A stretch of 64,000 nucleotides of DNA. It comes from Favolaschia claudopus (taxonomy: Eukaryota; Basidiomycota; Agaricomycetes; Agaricales; Mycenaceae). Position 1 is the stretch's first letter. Every line of letters begins with the position of its first letter. The notes beneath the pieces were generated by a model. It was not told where the DNA came from and made no database searches. It was given only the letters and a program-made list of their open reading frames with translations. The position numbers and the translations under genes were made by a program. Of the stretch, positions 11,436-22,900 are shown piece by piece. The DNA lies in NCBI GenBank assembly GCA_037176885.1, contig JAWWNJ010000133.1, positions 186,001 to 250,000 of the forward strand, read 5' to 3'.

Positions 11436-12688
11436 TTACGCACCACAAACCGAAACTAAACGGATCATCAATACACGGTAGCATCGAAAACAACTTCGCC
11501 AACTCACCCGATTGCGCGCAACCGCTATTTGAAACGCATCCTTCAACTTCGCGTCCCATCGCTTCGCCCGACATAGATTAACAGTATCATGGCTCTCGAC
11601 ATGGTACTCAAACTCCACGATAGGATGAAGAGACAATTCCAAACCAGCCAGTATGCCGTCAATAACCTCAAAATCTGCCATGTCCAATTCGTCCGGCGGC
11701 GCACCCCTGTTTGGTGTATAAGAGAGGAGAATGGTGTGGATTTTACTAGATTTGGGCATCGTTGCAAGGCTCGTGGATATCATTTGCGGTATGCAAGCCG
11801 GAAGGTTGAAGCGGAGCAGCTCTAGAGACGGCAACGAAGAAAGCTCGACGGGTGCAAGCTCATTCTGTTAACGTCGCGAAATTAATCAGAATTTATACCG
11901 ATTTGATAGAAATTGACAAATTCCCCCACCGAGGCTCCAATCTCCAAAATTTGAAGATTTTGTATAGGGAATAGATCCCACGGAATCGATGTGATTTTCT
12001 CCAACGCTAGAGCTTTGAGTTCGGACAGGTCGAACGGATACAGCCACGAAGGGAGCACGCTGTGATCAAGTCGGGCAGATTTGACTGGGATGAATGCATC
12101 CGGTAGATCCTCATGAGGAGGGCCTGTAGGAGTGTACATAAGATCCACGTGTCGAAGGGTGGGCGAACAATGCACCAAGAAGTGCGAGGGAGGGGGGAAA
12201 TACATGTCTGCGGGGGGCTTGGGGTGGACCACCACCAATTTCAAAAAACGAAGCGACGGCGAGCTGAGGATTCGTTGCAAGTCGTCCGTCGGCACCTCGC
12301 ACAAGACATACAACACCAGACTCCGAAGCTGGGTGAAGTCGTGTGCGCAAAGCTTCGCGAACGTCGCAAGCTTTGTAAATCCCAATAAATCCCCGACGCA
12401 GAGGTCAATTGCTCCAACGTATGTGACGAGACGCGGGTTTGAGCAGAGTGCCTCGTTGAGCCCAACAGATACGGATTCTGTGGTGTATATGAGACCGTTT
12501 GTGGCCCTCGGGGAATAGAAGATCTGTTTTTGGGCGGGAACGACCCAGGATCGTGCCACCAGAGCGCAGTTCAGGAGGTCGGGGGTAGAGCCGGCAAGAG
12601 ATCTCATGCAAAGATCCAAGAGTTCGGGGATGTTCAAGGGGCTTTCCTTCATTTCGAGATGAGGTTTAAGAGCAAGGGGCGTGAGCAT
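11436..12688 (-). CDS. F-box/LRR-like protein
   Basis: Exon 1 is 12688-11918 from ATG at 12688 (MLTPLALKPHLEMKES); exon 2 is 11864-11436. The in-frame join uses a weak donor (GTCAAT) and gives 399 residues. The N-terminal segment IPELLDLCMRSLAG then DLLNCALVARSW is the F-box-like motif of Agaricomycete F-box proteins. Leucine-rich segments (LRSLVLYVL, LRFLKLVVV, LSELKALALEKI, LPSLELLRFNL) follow. Family role: substrate receptor of an SCF ubiquitin ligase, binding Skp1 through the F-box. A stronger-looking donor at 11905 (GTATAA) would break the frame, so exon 2's junction is the uncertain part. A disrupted paralogue lies at 15.1-16.7 kb on the same strand, and related 5' flank sequence recurs near 43.3 kb. 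Confidence 0.75.
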
Positions 12689-13170
12689 CACATGGCGTCA
12701 GCACCCATCAATCGCGTACACACGGACAAATAACGCGTTCATTGAAGGGTTGGATATTGAGCCGCTGGATTCAGTCCAAATGGATCGATTGAATTTAAGT
12801 CAGAAAATCCCTCGGTCGCTAAGCCAACGCAACGGCAATTCGAAAGTAACAAAAATTCTGGCTCGACGGAGTCCAGCCAGGTCCAGCCCAACTTGCCGGT
12901 ACCTCGACGGATTTCGGGATTTTGGCTGGATCTCGATTGAGATCGAGAGGTAGCCTCGAGGAAAAACATTTCACCAGCGTGACGTAGTAGAAACACCAGT
13001 TCTATGAACTCAGTAAAATCCAACCGAAGTAACCAGTAAGTAGAATTGTCACAGCGCATTCACCGCGAACCTACTGGTAATACCAAATACACTTACACTC
13101 CATGAAGTACCTATGTTTAAGTCGTATAAGTAACACAGTTTCTTGACCACGGGTTCCTAAGTCGCACATT
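12689..13170. other. Intergenic stretch upstream of the F-box gene
   Basis: The first 60 nt contain a motif (CGCGTACACACGG then AACGCGTTCATTGAAG) repeated upstream of the F-box pseudogene (about 16680-16720) and near 43260-43310. The rest shows no gene. Confidence 0.45.
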
Positions 13171-14257
13171 TCATTCAACATCTCCGACAGCTGCTCTGTG
13201 CGAATCCGTCTCTCTGCTTTGACCAGCAAACTGGATACCACTCATCTCCGTGGTCGTCATAATTCTGTCGATATAGCCAAGCTTCGTGTTTCGAAAGACA
13301 TAGCTCGTCATGCAGTTGGTCACCATTACGGTGGAGACAAAACCCATGGTTTGGCAAATGTAGCTGTCGAAAGATACAAGCGCAGCGGGAATGGCGACTA
13401 AAAGGGTGACTCTGCGAAGAATCAAGATTGTCATGAATATATGAAATATGCTCTTGATCACAACTTACAGATAGTATGCCTGACCGTCGCGCAAAACCGC
13501 CTTCGAGAATCGAGGAAGATATTTCCCTGTGATAGCAGCCATGATCTTGGTCTTGCGACTACGATTGCCGTCTAAACTTTCCATATACGAGGCATGGAAC
13601 ATCCTCAAGGAGATCGCAACAAACACAACCGTATCATAGATAATCGGAGCGACCATGTGAAATATTTCAGCGGAACTCCACGCAGTATGCTTGTCAATGG
13701 TGACGAAGCAATACTTGGTCGGACCGATATTGACTACGACGGCCATGCCTGGAATGGCCGGCAGAATTGCGGTCCCCACAACCAAAAGCCAGAGAAGAAG
13801 AAGCAAAGAGACTAGACGTTTGTTGTTATTGAATATCGCCCGAGTGCGGAGAAACATGAGAAGACCGTTTGCCGGCATGACGATAGCACTCGCGGAGGTG
13901 TAAATCTGGTGAGCAAGGACGCAGTCGCCCACAGGGTACGCTGTAAATGAATATCTCAGGTTTGGCCTCGGCAACCATTACGAAACGTACTGAGAAGGAG
14001 AGTGCTGGTTATAATGTAAAACGTTGTGCAAACTCTGAATCGATACGAAGTTAATTACCCTCGTTCACGTTGTAGGTTTCAACGCAACTCACCGAGCGAT
14101 GAAGTAGACCCATGTTCCCATGCCAATACGATGTTTAGTTACAAGCTTCCAGTCATTGGGGGCGTTGCAGAGCACATCCCATATGAACGCCTGTGCAGTG
14201 AGGAATGAGAAAATGTGAGGCAAGACAGAGGAGATTATTTATTCAACTCACTGCCAT
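13171..14257 (-). CDS. Multi-pass membrane protein of an expanded fungal family
   Basis: Exons 14257-14252, 14190-14093, 14034-13991, 13940-13469 and 13411-13171 join with correct phases through four introns of 50-61 nt, giving 286 residues from the ATG at 14257. The translation has alternating hydrophobic helices. Examples are HRIGMGTWVYFIAR, CTTFYIITSTLLL, RLVSLLLLLWLLVVGTAILP, MVAPIIYDTVVFVAISLRM and VTLLVAIPAALVSF. It also has the family-type motifs PVGDC, a loop ending GPTKYC, and a C-terminal VFRNTKLG. The layout matches the seven-helix proteins of unknown function common in Agaricomycetes. The frame stays open upstream of 14257 (FPTDSDFWTVGT), so the true start may be in an upstream exon, now overlapped by an inverted repeat. 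Likely a plasma or internal membrane protein; ligand unknown. Confidence 0.75.
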
Positions 14258-14277
14258 CGTACCTACTGTCCAGAAGT

Positions 14278-14936
14278 CTGAGTCCGTTGGGAACAATTCT
14301 CTCTGAGAATTCGCGTAGAATTCGGGTAGAATTGATGCGAGGCTAAAACCGAGCAAATGATGGGAGAATTCGGCTAGACTCTAGATTCCCGCGTCACTGC
14401 TCTGCCTTCCACCACTACTTATCGTGCACGGTACATGCCCAGCGTCGACGAGCCGTGAAAAAGGAGCATGTAAGACTCATCGCTCTGAATCTCACAAAGC
14501 CACGAGTCGATAATACTGTATTCAATTCCAGATAATATTTGCGGAGTGTACTCAACCGCCCACTGGAACAGTGGAACGCGCTTTGGTATTACATACTGTC
14601 ATAAATAAGTAGTATGATTTGATTTGCATGGAGCTTTGAGATTTAGTGCTATGTAATAGTAGCAACCGGGCAGGCCAATAAGCCCAAAAAAACTGTTGTT
14701 GATATGTACCCCAGCGAGCTCGAGCCTGCAAATTTCAGACCTCCTGGAGCAGTTTGCAGACTCGGGAGTCGGCCTCCAGGCTGACGGGAGAGGCGCCGTC
14801 GCCTCGCCCTTTAGGCTTTGGCACCGAAAATGATGAGTGGTACGAGAGAAGGGAGAAAACATTTGATATGCGGCCTCATTCTACCCGAATTCTACGCGAA
14901 TTCTCAGAGAGAATTGTTCCCAACGGACTCAGTCTT
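14278..14936. repeat. Inverted repeat pair of about 55-60 bp bounding a 0.66-kb segment
   Basis: The left copy (about 14284-14340) begins CTGAGTCCGTTGGGAACAAT and the right copy (about 14880-14936) ends with its reverse complement; over about 55 bp they are essentially identical. The left copy overlaps the open frame just 5' of the membrane-protein gene. It is either a terminal-repeat element inserted at the gene's 5' end or an inverted partial duplication of exon sequence. No clean target duplication was found. Confidence 0.5.
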
Positions 14937-15106
14937 CTCCTACTGTCACATATTCGGCGATTCGAAGCTGCGCTGCAACGTCCGGGGGGAGGAGGGCAAG
15001 TGGCGTCTCTGGATTGGGGCCGGACATGATTGAATTCGTAGCAGACTGAGGAGAAATAGAGTACTTGTATTACTCACATCAGAAGAGCGGGGTCGACCAT
15101 TATATC

Positions 15107-16705
15107 TCATCTGTGCGAACTATTCATGGATTGACGACCACAGATATGTGCGAGCGGAGATTTCTTTCCAGGCATTAGTTCATTTTGCTTCGCACAATCG
15201 AGATGTAACAGATCGTTGCTGGCTCTAATTGTAGGTCGACCGTTCTGTTCTGCATTCAACGCACAAAGTGTTGCATCATTGAGGCTGCGACGAATCAGAC
15301 TGGCCGAACCAGGCTCTGTAAAGTTGTGTAAACAGTCATCAGCTTCCTCGATTGATGCAGAGGAGGGAAGATACTGAAGCGTGGGCGCGCAATGCACGAA
15401 GAAGTGCGAAAGAAGGGGGAAATACACACACCACGGGAGCGCGCAAAAAAGGCTCCCCACAGTTAGATTTTAATTTCAGATATTACGGTACAAAAAAAAC
15501 TCCGAATATAGTGCTTTGATATCAAAGATAAAAGGCACCTTGAAAGTTCCCCCGATTAGTCCTAAAATTAGGTGCAAAACAGAGTTGATCATTTTTGAGA
15601 TAAAAAGGTGCGACTTAAGCGGCCCATTTTCGCGCAACTTACACCGGGTATCAGGGCGCCTGATTTTCCCTTTTTTATCACAGATAATAAAGAGCTGTTT
15701 TCGAACCTGTTTTTGAGCCTGATTATTACATATAACGAGCTACCTATTGCGGCATTGGGTCACAAGATAACGCAAATATCAGGCCCACTTTTACTTAGCC
15801 TGATATTTGCCATATCTTGTGACCCAATGCCGCAATAGGTAGCTCGTTATATGTAATAATCAGGCTCAAAAACAGGTTCGAAAACAGCTCTTTATTATCT
15901 GTGATAAAAAAGGGAAAATCAGGCGCCCTGATACCCGGTGTAAGTTGCGCGAAAATGGGCCGCTTAAGTCGCACCTTTTTATCTCAAAAATGATCAAGTC
16001 TGTTTTGCACCTAATTTTAGGACTAATCGGGGGAACTTTCAGGGTGCCTTTTATCTTTGATATCAAAGCACTATATTCGGAGTTTTTTTTTGTACCGTAA
16101 TATCTGAAATTAAAATCTAACTGTGGGGAGCCTTTTTTGCGCGCTCCCGCGGTGTGACAGATCCGCGGGGGGCTTAGGATAGGCCACTGCTAATTTCAAG
16201 AACGAAGCGATGACGACCTGAGGATTCGTTGCAAGCGGCCCGTCGGCACCTGGCACAGAGTGGCAAAATCGGACTCCGAAGCTGCGTGAAGTCGTGTGAG
16301 TAAAGCAAGAGAAAAGCTTCGCGAGCATCCCAAGCGTTGCAGAGGTCAATTGCTCCAACCTATGTGACGAGACGCGCGTTTGAGCAAAGTGCCTCGTTGA
16401 GCCCAACAGATACGGATTCCGTCGTGAATATCATCTGACATTCAATATGAGAACGTTTGTGGCCCTTGAGGAATAGAATATATTTGGAATATATCTGTTT
16501 TTGGGGGGGAACGACACGAGATCATGCCACCAGAGCAGTTCAGGGAGTAAGCAGAGCCGGCGAGAGATCTCATGTAAAGATTCAAGAGTTCGGAGACATT
16601 CACGGAGCTTTCCTTCATTTCCTTGTCATTTCCAGATGAGGTTGAAGAGCAAGGGGCGTCGGCATCAGATGGTGGAGCAGCCATCAATCGTGTACATATG
16701 TGCAA
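15107..16705 (-). pseudogene. F-box/LRR-like pseudogene, split by a palindromic element
   Basis: On the minus strand the segment 16660-16450 reads KEMKESSVNVSELLNLYMRS then LAGSAYSLNCSG, matching the F-box start of the 11.4-12.7 kb gene. 16406-16160 and 15460-15340 match its central part (FLVHCSPTLRHVD in the intact copy, FFVHCAPTLQYLP here). Frameshifts and stops occur in several places. The coding match is interrupted between 16156 and 15427 by the 730-bp palindrome. The paralogue at 11436-12688 shows the uninterrupted arrangement at the same spot. No functional product is expected. Confidence 0.75.
15427..16156. mobile_element. 730-bp near-perfect palindromic element with 3-bp target duplication
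   Basis: Arms of about 358 bp run from CACACCACGGGAGCGCGC at the left to its near reverse complement at the right, with a loop of about 13 nt centred near 15792. Only a handful of mismatches are seen between arms. The flank ACA (15424-15426 and 16157-16159) is duplicated. The intact F-box paralogue near 12200 shows the corresponding empty site, with GAAATACA running on to GCGGGGGGCTT. The two arms encode the same 66-residue frame on opposite strands, which is a mirror effect and not a gene. No transposase is present. The transcript of either strand would fold into a long hairpin. Confidence 0.85.
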
Positions 16706-16901
16706 ATCACGCGTTCATTGAAGCTGTACTCTTGGTTCTCATACCTAGCTAAGCTGTTATACAGAGTGCATGTGTCAATCTTGATTGACGTTAAATGTAC
16801 GATGGATGGTAAGGCAATCCCCGTTGCCAAGATTCATAGTCTGGCGATAATTCATTCTTTCACCGCTATGATATTGTATATTAACTGACCTCTAATTTCC
16901 T
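16157..16901. other. Remainder of the F-box pseudogene and 5' flank of LINE A
   Basis: 16160-16705 belongs to the pseudogene. 16706-16901 is AT-rich and probably holds the junction with LINE A, whose exact 5' end I could not locate. Confidence 0.4.
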
Positions 16902-19900
16902 ATGCTTGTTTCCTCACAGACGGCGGTCTTGAAACGCACCTTTCCATGCAACACACCCGCAAGAAAAATTCGACTTTGTACCGAGGACCCTCTTGGATCA
17001 CGAGAGGGTTTCGGGGACGTGGTACCTCCCTCTCGCCAGTGCCTGCAGGCTGCGAGTTTAGAAGGTGAATCCAGCAGGAGTCAGGGTGATCTGGGGCCTA
17101 GCTCCGACTACCCACCGCGCGACCCCTTCTGTGATAGCTTTGCTGCTCCGGCTGTTACAGCGACGGGCGAGGAGCAGTCCGTACGTCCCTCTCCTCATTT
17201 GACTTGCAATTCAACCGACTCACCGTGGTTGATTCCGTCTGCTTCGGTGGATCCACAACAGAATGGCAAGTCGAATAGCTGTCTGGATGTAGATTCAGAG
17301 AGCATTTTACAGTCGACGTCGACTTTGGGAGATGGAGAGGGGCCTGAAAGCTCCCAATCCAGGAATACAGCGCGCTACGCGCCAGCAACTGACATAAATT
17401 TCAACAGGCAAAATGAAATCCTACAGGATACACGTCTAAACGAAGACGAAGATTTACTCGGCCAAAACTGGACCGAGGAAGTTGCGATGATTCAAAAAAG
17501 AAACAAACCTCCCAGACTGGACCGCGGGGGCAAGTCTACAAAATCTAACCTTACCATCGGATCTTTGAATATCAACGGCCGTGACCAAAGTAAGTCAATG
17601 CACAGTGCCGACCATAAATTTCGATTTTTGAAACAGACGATGGATGAAAACAGGATAGGGATTCTGGCTATACAAGAATCTCACCTCGACATTGATGCCT
17701 CCGTTCAATTCAATAACATATTCCAAAGGTGGTTCAAGATTCTGAACTCCGGTGACCCTAATAAACCGAATTCAACCGCGGGCGTAGCCTTCGTGCTTAA
17801 TAAGAAATTTGTGGACTCCGATAACTATAAGGAATGGGTGCTCATTCCAGGCCGCGCTATTCTCATGTCGATCCCCTGGCATCAGGACGAGGTATTCACT
17901 GTTCTCAATATCTACGCTCCAAATTCACCGCAAGAACGAAGGAAACTCTGGGATGATCTGTGGGCACTGTGGTTAAGTGACCCTCACCTTCCTCTGCCTG
18001 ATTTAACGGCTGGCGATTGGAACTTTGTAGAAGACCCGCTTGATCGCTCATCGAATGCGGCCGATGAGGTCTCCGACTCATTTCTTAGACTTAAAGCACT
18101 GTTTCGCTGGCAGGATGGATGGCGTTCTACCTTCACGGACGCTAGAGAATACACTTGCTGGCAACATCGGAAAGACGAAGCAGGAGGTCTGCTTTTAACA
18201 TCTCACTCTCGCATTGACAGAATGTTAGTAGATAGTCGAAAATTCGACTTATTCAGAGGCTGGAATATTACGCACACAGCAGTGAAAAGCGATCACCGCC
18301 TGGTATTGACCGAATTGACTTGTAGGCCGGAAGTTCGACTTGGCCACGGACGATGGTCCATGCCTCTATATCTGTTGAAAACTCCCAAATTCATGAGACA
18401 CGTCCAACAACTTGCAAAACAGCTGCTAGATGACATCGATTCTCTGCCCGAACGTAATCCGTCACCCGAGCATCCAAATATACAAACACTCTGGCACAAA
18501 TTCAAATGCGACATTGTTCAGTTTGGCCAACACTGCGCTCGGTTCGTCACCGACGAATCAACCCAACAGATTCGAACGTGGAAAGCTCAACTTTCCTTTG
18601 CCATTCATGATGACTCCTTGCCCCTTGCTGATCGCTTCGAAGTGATAACCAGACTGGAGAATAAAATTGACAATTTCAAACGTAGCCAAGCAGAGGATAA
18701 GAAAGCAACGAGTCAAGCAAGATACGACGTTGAAGGGGAATCGTTACGGACATCAATGTGGACAAATTCTGCCCAAGGCTACCATACAAAAGATTCGATT
18801 CATGAGTTTAAATCGACTGAGTGCCCGCAACTCGGAGGGCAACGACGATATGAGGACAGACCAAAACGGATGGCTCAAATGGCACGCGATTATCATAACT
18901 CTGTTCAAACAAAGGACCTGCCAGACGAGTATACAAGGTTGGTGGCTACCGAGATAGTCCTTGACCATTGCAAGGTAAACCTTTCCGAACAAGAGCATCT
19001 CGAGATGGATAAAGCATTGTCGGAGGAAGAAATTCGCGAAACCCTGAAACTCTCAAAAAATGGTAAGGCCCCAGGTTTGAACGGAATCCCGTATGAATTT
19101 TTCCGAATCCTGGATATAAACTATAAACAGTCCAAGGGTTTGTCTCACAAAAGCTTCAATATCATTGGTTTCCTAACTAAACTGTTCACACACATTGAAA
19201 CTCAACATATAACTGCCGGAACAAACTTCAACGAGGGCTGGCTTTGTCCATTCTACAAAAGAGGGGACAAAGCGTTGATAAGTAATTACAGGCCAATAAC
19301 ACTGCTCAACACCGATTATAAATTATTAACGAAGGCGCACTCACTGAGACTCATGCGCGTAGCCCCGTCACTAGTTCATCCTGATCAAGTTGGTTTCATG
19401 AAAGGTAGAAAGATCGAAGACCAAGTCAAACTCATTAAATTCTTGCTGAATTATGCAGAGGTCACCGAAGATGCCCAAGGTGTAATAGTGGCACTTGACC
19501 AGGAGAAAGCGTATGATAGGATAAACCATGACTACTTGCTGCGCGTACTTCACCATATGCGATTTCCTAGCCGCTTTTGTTCAATGATTAAGGATCTGTA
19601 TACGAACGCCAGAACATTAGTAATGGTCAACGGAGAATTAAGTGACGAATACTTTGTAATTCGAGGAGTTAGACAAGGAGATCCCCTGTCTTGTTTGCTA
19701 TTTAATTTAGCCATCGAACCTCTTGCATGCCTTGTCCGTGATGCAGACTTAAAAGGTATATCGATACCGGGAACAGATCGTAATCTCGTACTCTCGCTCT
19801 TTGCTGACGATACCACAATATTCCTCTCCTCTCAGGATTCCTGGTCTGATCTTTGGAAAATTCTGGACCTGTGGTGTACGGCGTCAACCGCTAAGTTCAA

Positions 19901-22900
19901 TCATAATAAGACTGTGATCCTGCCCTATGGTCCCCCCGAATATTGTACGCGTGTAGCCAAGGAGCGACAGACCAATCCTTCCATGAGCGTCTGTTTGATC
20001 GAAGATAATATCAGAGTAGTTGAGGACGGAGAAACGTGCCGCATACTTGGGGCATGGATTGGGAATAACGTACCTTATATCAAGCCTTGGCTTGAAACAC
20101 TGGATAAAATTTGGAACGACTTCGAAAGATGGAGCGTAACTGAACCTAGCTTGGAAGGCAAACGTCATATCATTAACATGTTCGCCGGGGGAAGATCACA
20201 GTACTTAACCAGAGTCCAGGGAATGCCAAAACAGGTCGAACAGTCCTTGCAAAAAATGATTCAGGACTTCTTGTGGGACGGAAAAAAGTCGAGGGTGTCA
20301 AGCGAGGCAATGTCTGCAAGCGAGGCAATGTCTGCAAGGCCAGACACAGGTGGTAAACAAATCTTGGACATAGTTGCCAGAAACGAGGCCATAGACCTAT
20401 GGAACCTACAATCATATCTCGTTCACGATGCAAGCCGGGCTTCGTGGTGCTTCTTCATCGACTCACTATTGTCGAATTGGTTAGAATCCAGCTATATAAA
20501 AGTCCCCAAAGGACAAGTGCAGAATGTATTTATACAAAACATCCACCTACCAATGTCGTCGCGAACTCCGTTACCCGAACAGATTCGACGAATGATAACC
20601 ACGGCGCAGAAATACAATCTCAAGTTCACTGGACTAAGTATTAGCCAAGAAATTAAATTGAACATGCCAATGTGGAGGCACCCCGGTGTAAACAAAACTG
20701 CTTACGAGGAAGCTTGCAGACGACGCTCTGCTGCATGTCTACGGTTGAGGCACGGCGTGCGAACTGTCGACCAAACTTTGATGATAGCTTCCCGCCGAAC
20801 AGTGGTGGCGAATAGACCACATTCAATTAATCCATCAGGCATTGCACGACAAAATTGTGCATGCCCTTCATGTCGACGAGACCGCAACGAGTTGGGATGT
20901 AGCAATCCCGGGATATGTATTGAAACAGCGAAAATGCTAATCAACTGTATCTTCCCAAAATGGAATCCTACCGCGCGCAACGGCGCAAATTTTGCCTTGC
21001 ATGAAAATGAGATCATTTTGAATAAAATGCCAATAGAGATTGACGAACCTAAAACGTTTGACCCGGATATAACCTTGAGAAACTTACAAGATGGCTTCCG
21101 TATTTTTGCTTTTGAGGAATACCGGCCGAACCTCGAAGCTCGAAGACTGACCTTCAATGGAAATACCATCCATCCGCCGACAACATACTACCTTCATCCC
21201 GTGATTGTAAACAGCGGACAGCTAGACGCGTGCATTCTGCTAAGGATCGTGTCATCAAGAAACTCTAACGATAGCGAAACGGAGGATCTACGCTTGACTT
21301 TTGATGATTCAAGTATTCCCGGGACACGAGAAACTGGACTTCTTGGCGGAGTCTTGCACATAATCCACTCTAATCCAAAGAATGTTGAACTGATAATCTG
21401 TGAATCCTCGGATTTTCTGGTCAGTAGTATGGTTATGAACCGAACTTCTTTCGAAAATGACCTTCTCCATCCATGCGCTAAACTATTCAGGGCCGTGTTC
21501 GCAGGTCTTAAGGAACACGTACAACACATTCATTTTAAGCAAATTTCCGATAAGGAGAACAGAGCGAAAGGACGGATAAATCCGTTTTCCGAGCCCTTGG
21601 AAGTAGACACGCAGGTTGATTTGATGTTCGAAAGCCCGGGTATCCTGCTGAAAACAGGGTCTCAGCGTATGTTCAACAAAATCATTAGAGAACGGGCAAA
21701 AATTCCCCACCGAGACTCTACATTCGTCAATCTCGACCGTATCCGGTGCGCGATCCACGAAGCATGCGGCTTCATGCCGACCGATGAGTCAATTTGGACG
21801 TCAATCCGTTCGCTAACATTTGAAAGATTGACGCGTGAATTCTACTGGAAATGCTTGCATAATACCTTTAGAGTCGGGGACTTTTGGGCACATGTTGGCG
21901 GGTCCGAATTCTTCGGCCGTTGCCCCACCTGTGATGTCCCCGAATCACTGGAACACATTGCTTTGGAATGTAACACACCAGGGCAAGCTGAGATATGGAA
22001 TTTACGAATCTGGTTATTCATTTTCAAAATCCCGCTACATCAACGAACCACCTATTACACTCCAGTCACAGCCTGATTTCACCCAAGCAAATACTCTTCA
22101 CCACACTCAAGCTTCGGGCGAAGACACAGAGGACTGGGAATCAATAAATACCGAAATCAGGAGAAGAAATCTTGACGCTGCCCTACCTCCGTCAGCGAAA
22201 TCGACTCGCTCCAGCCTGGGAATTGGCTCTCTAAACATTGCTGGACGAGACACCACAACCTCGATGCATGCCGGCCGCCACAAATTCAGGTATCTTAAAC
22301 AATTGATTGATGAACAACGATTAGGCCTATTAGCTCTACAAGAAACTCACCTCGACAGCGTTGGTGCTGCGAAATTCAACGAAATTTACAACCGATGGTT
22401 CAAACTGATCTCTTCAGCCCATCAGGGAAACCCAACATCAACAGCAGGCGTTGGTTTGTTACTGAATAAAAGGTTTGTAGACGCCGAAAATACACAGAGT
22501 TTTGAAATTGTTCCTGGACGCGCCTTAATGGTTGCGGTTCCATGGCATAAAGGGAAGACACTTACCGTTTTGAATATTTACGCTCCGAATAGTCCCCAAG
22601 ATAGAGATGAACTATGGAAAACCCTCTGGTTAAAATGGCGAGACAACAAACGACTCCCCTTACCGAACATAATTTTGGGAGACTGGAATTTTGTTGAAGA
22701 CGGAAGAGACCGCCTGTCAGGCTCCGCTCCAGCTACACCCATCAGTTTCCAGCGTCTCAAATCCCTCTTCCACATGGAAGATGGATGGAGGAATACTTTT
22801 CCCGATGCTAGGGAGTACACCTGTGTTCAGCACCGAACAAACTCCCTAAACGGCTCGACCCACCTGTCCAGGTCAAGGCTAGATCGCATATATGTTCAAC

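Noticed and set aside
15516..16066. Two identical 66-residue frames on opposite strands (15516-15716 plus and 15866-16066 minus)
   Set aside because: They are mirror images created by the palindromic element, with no start context, family match or other sign of a gene.
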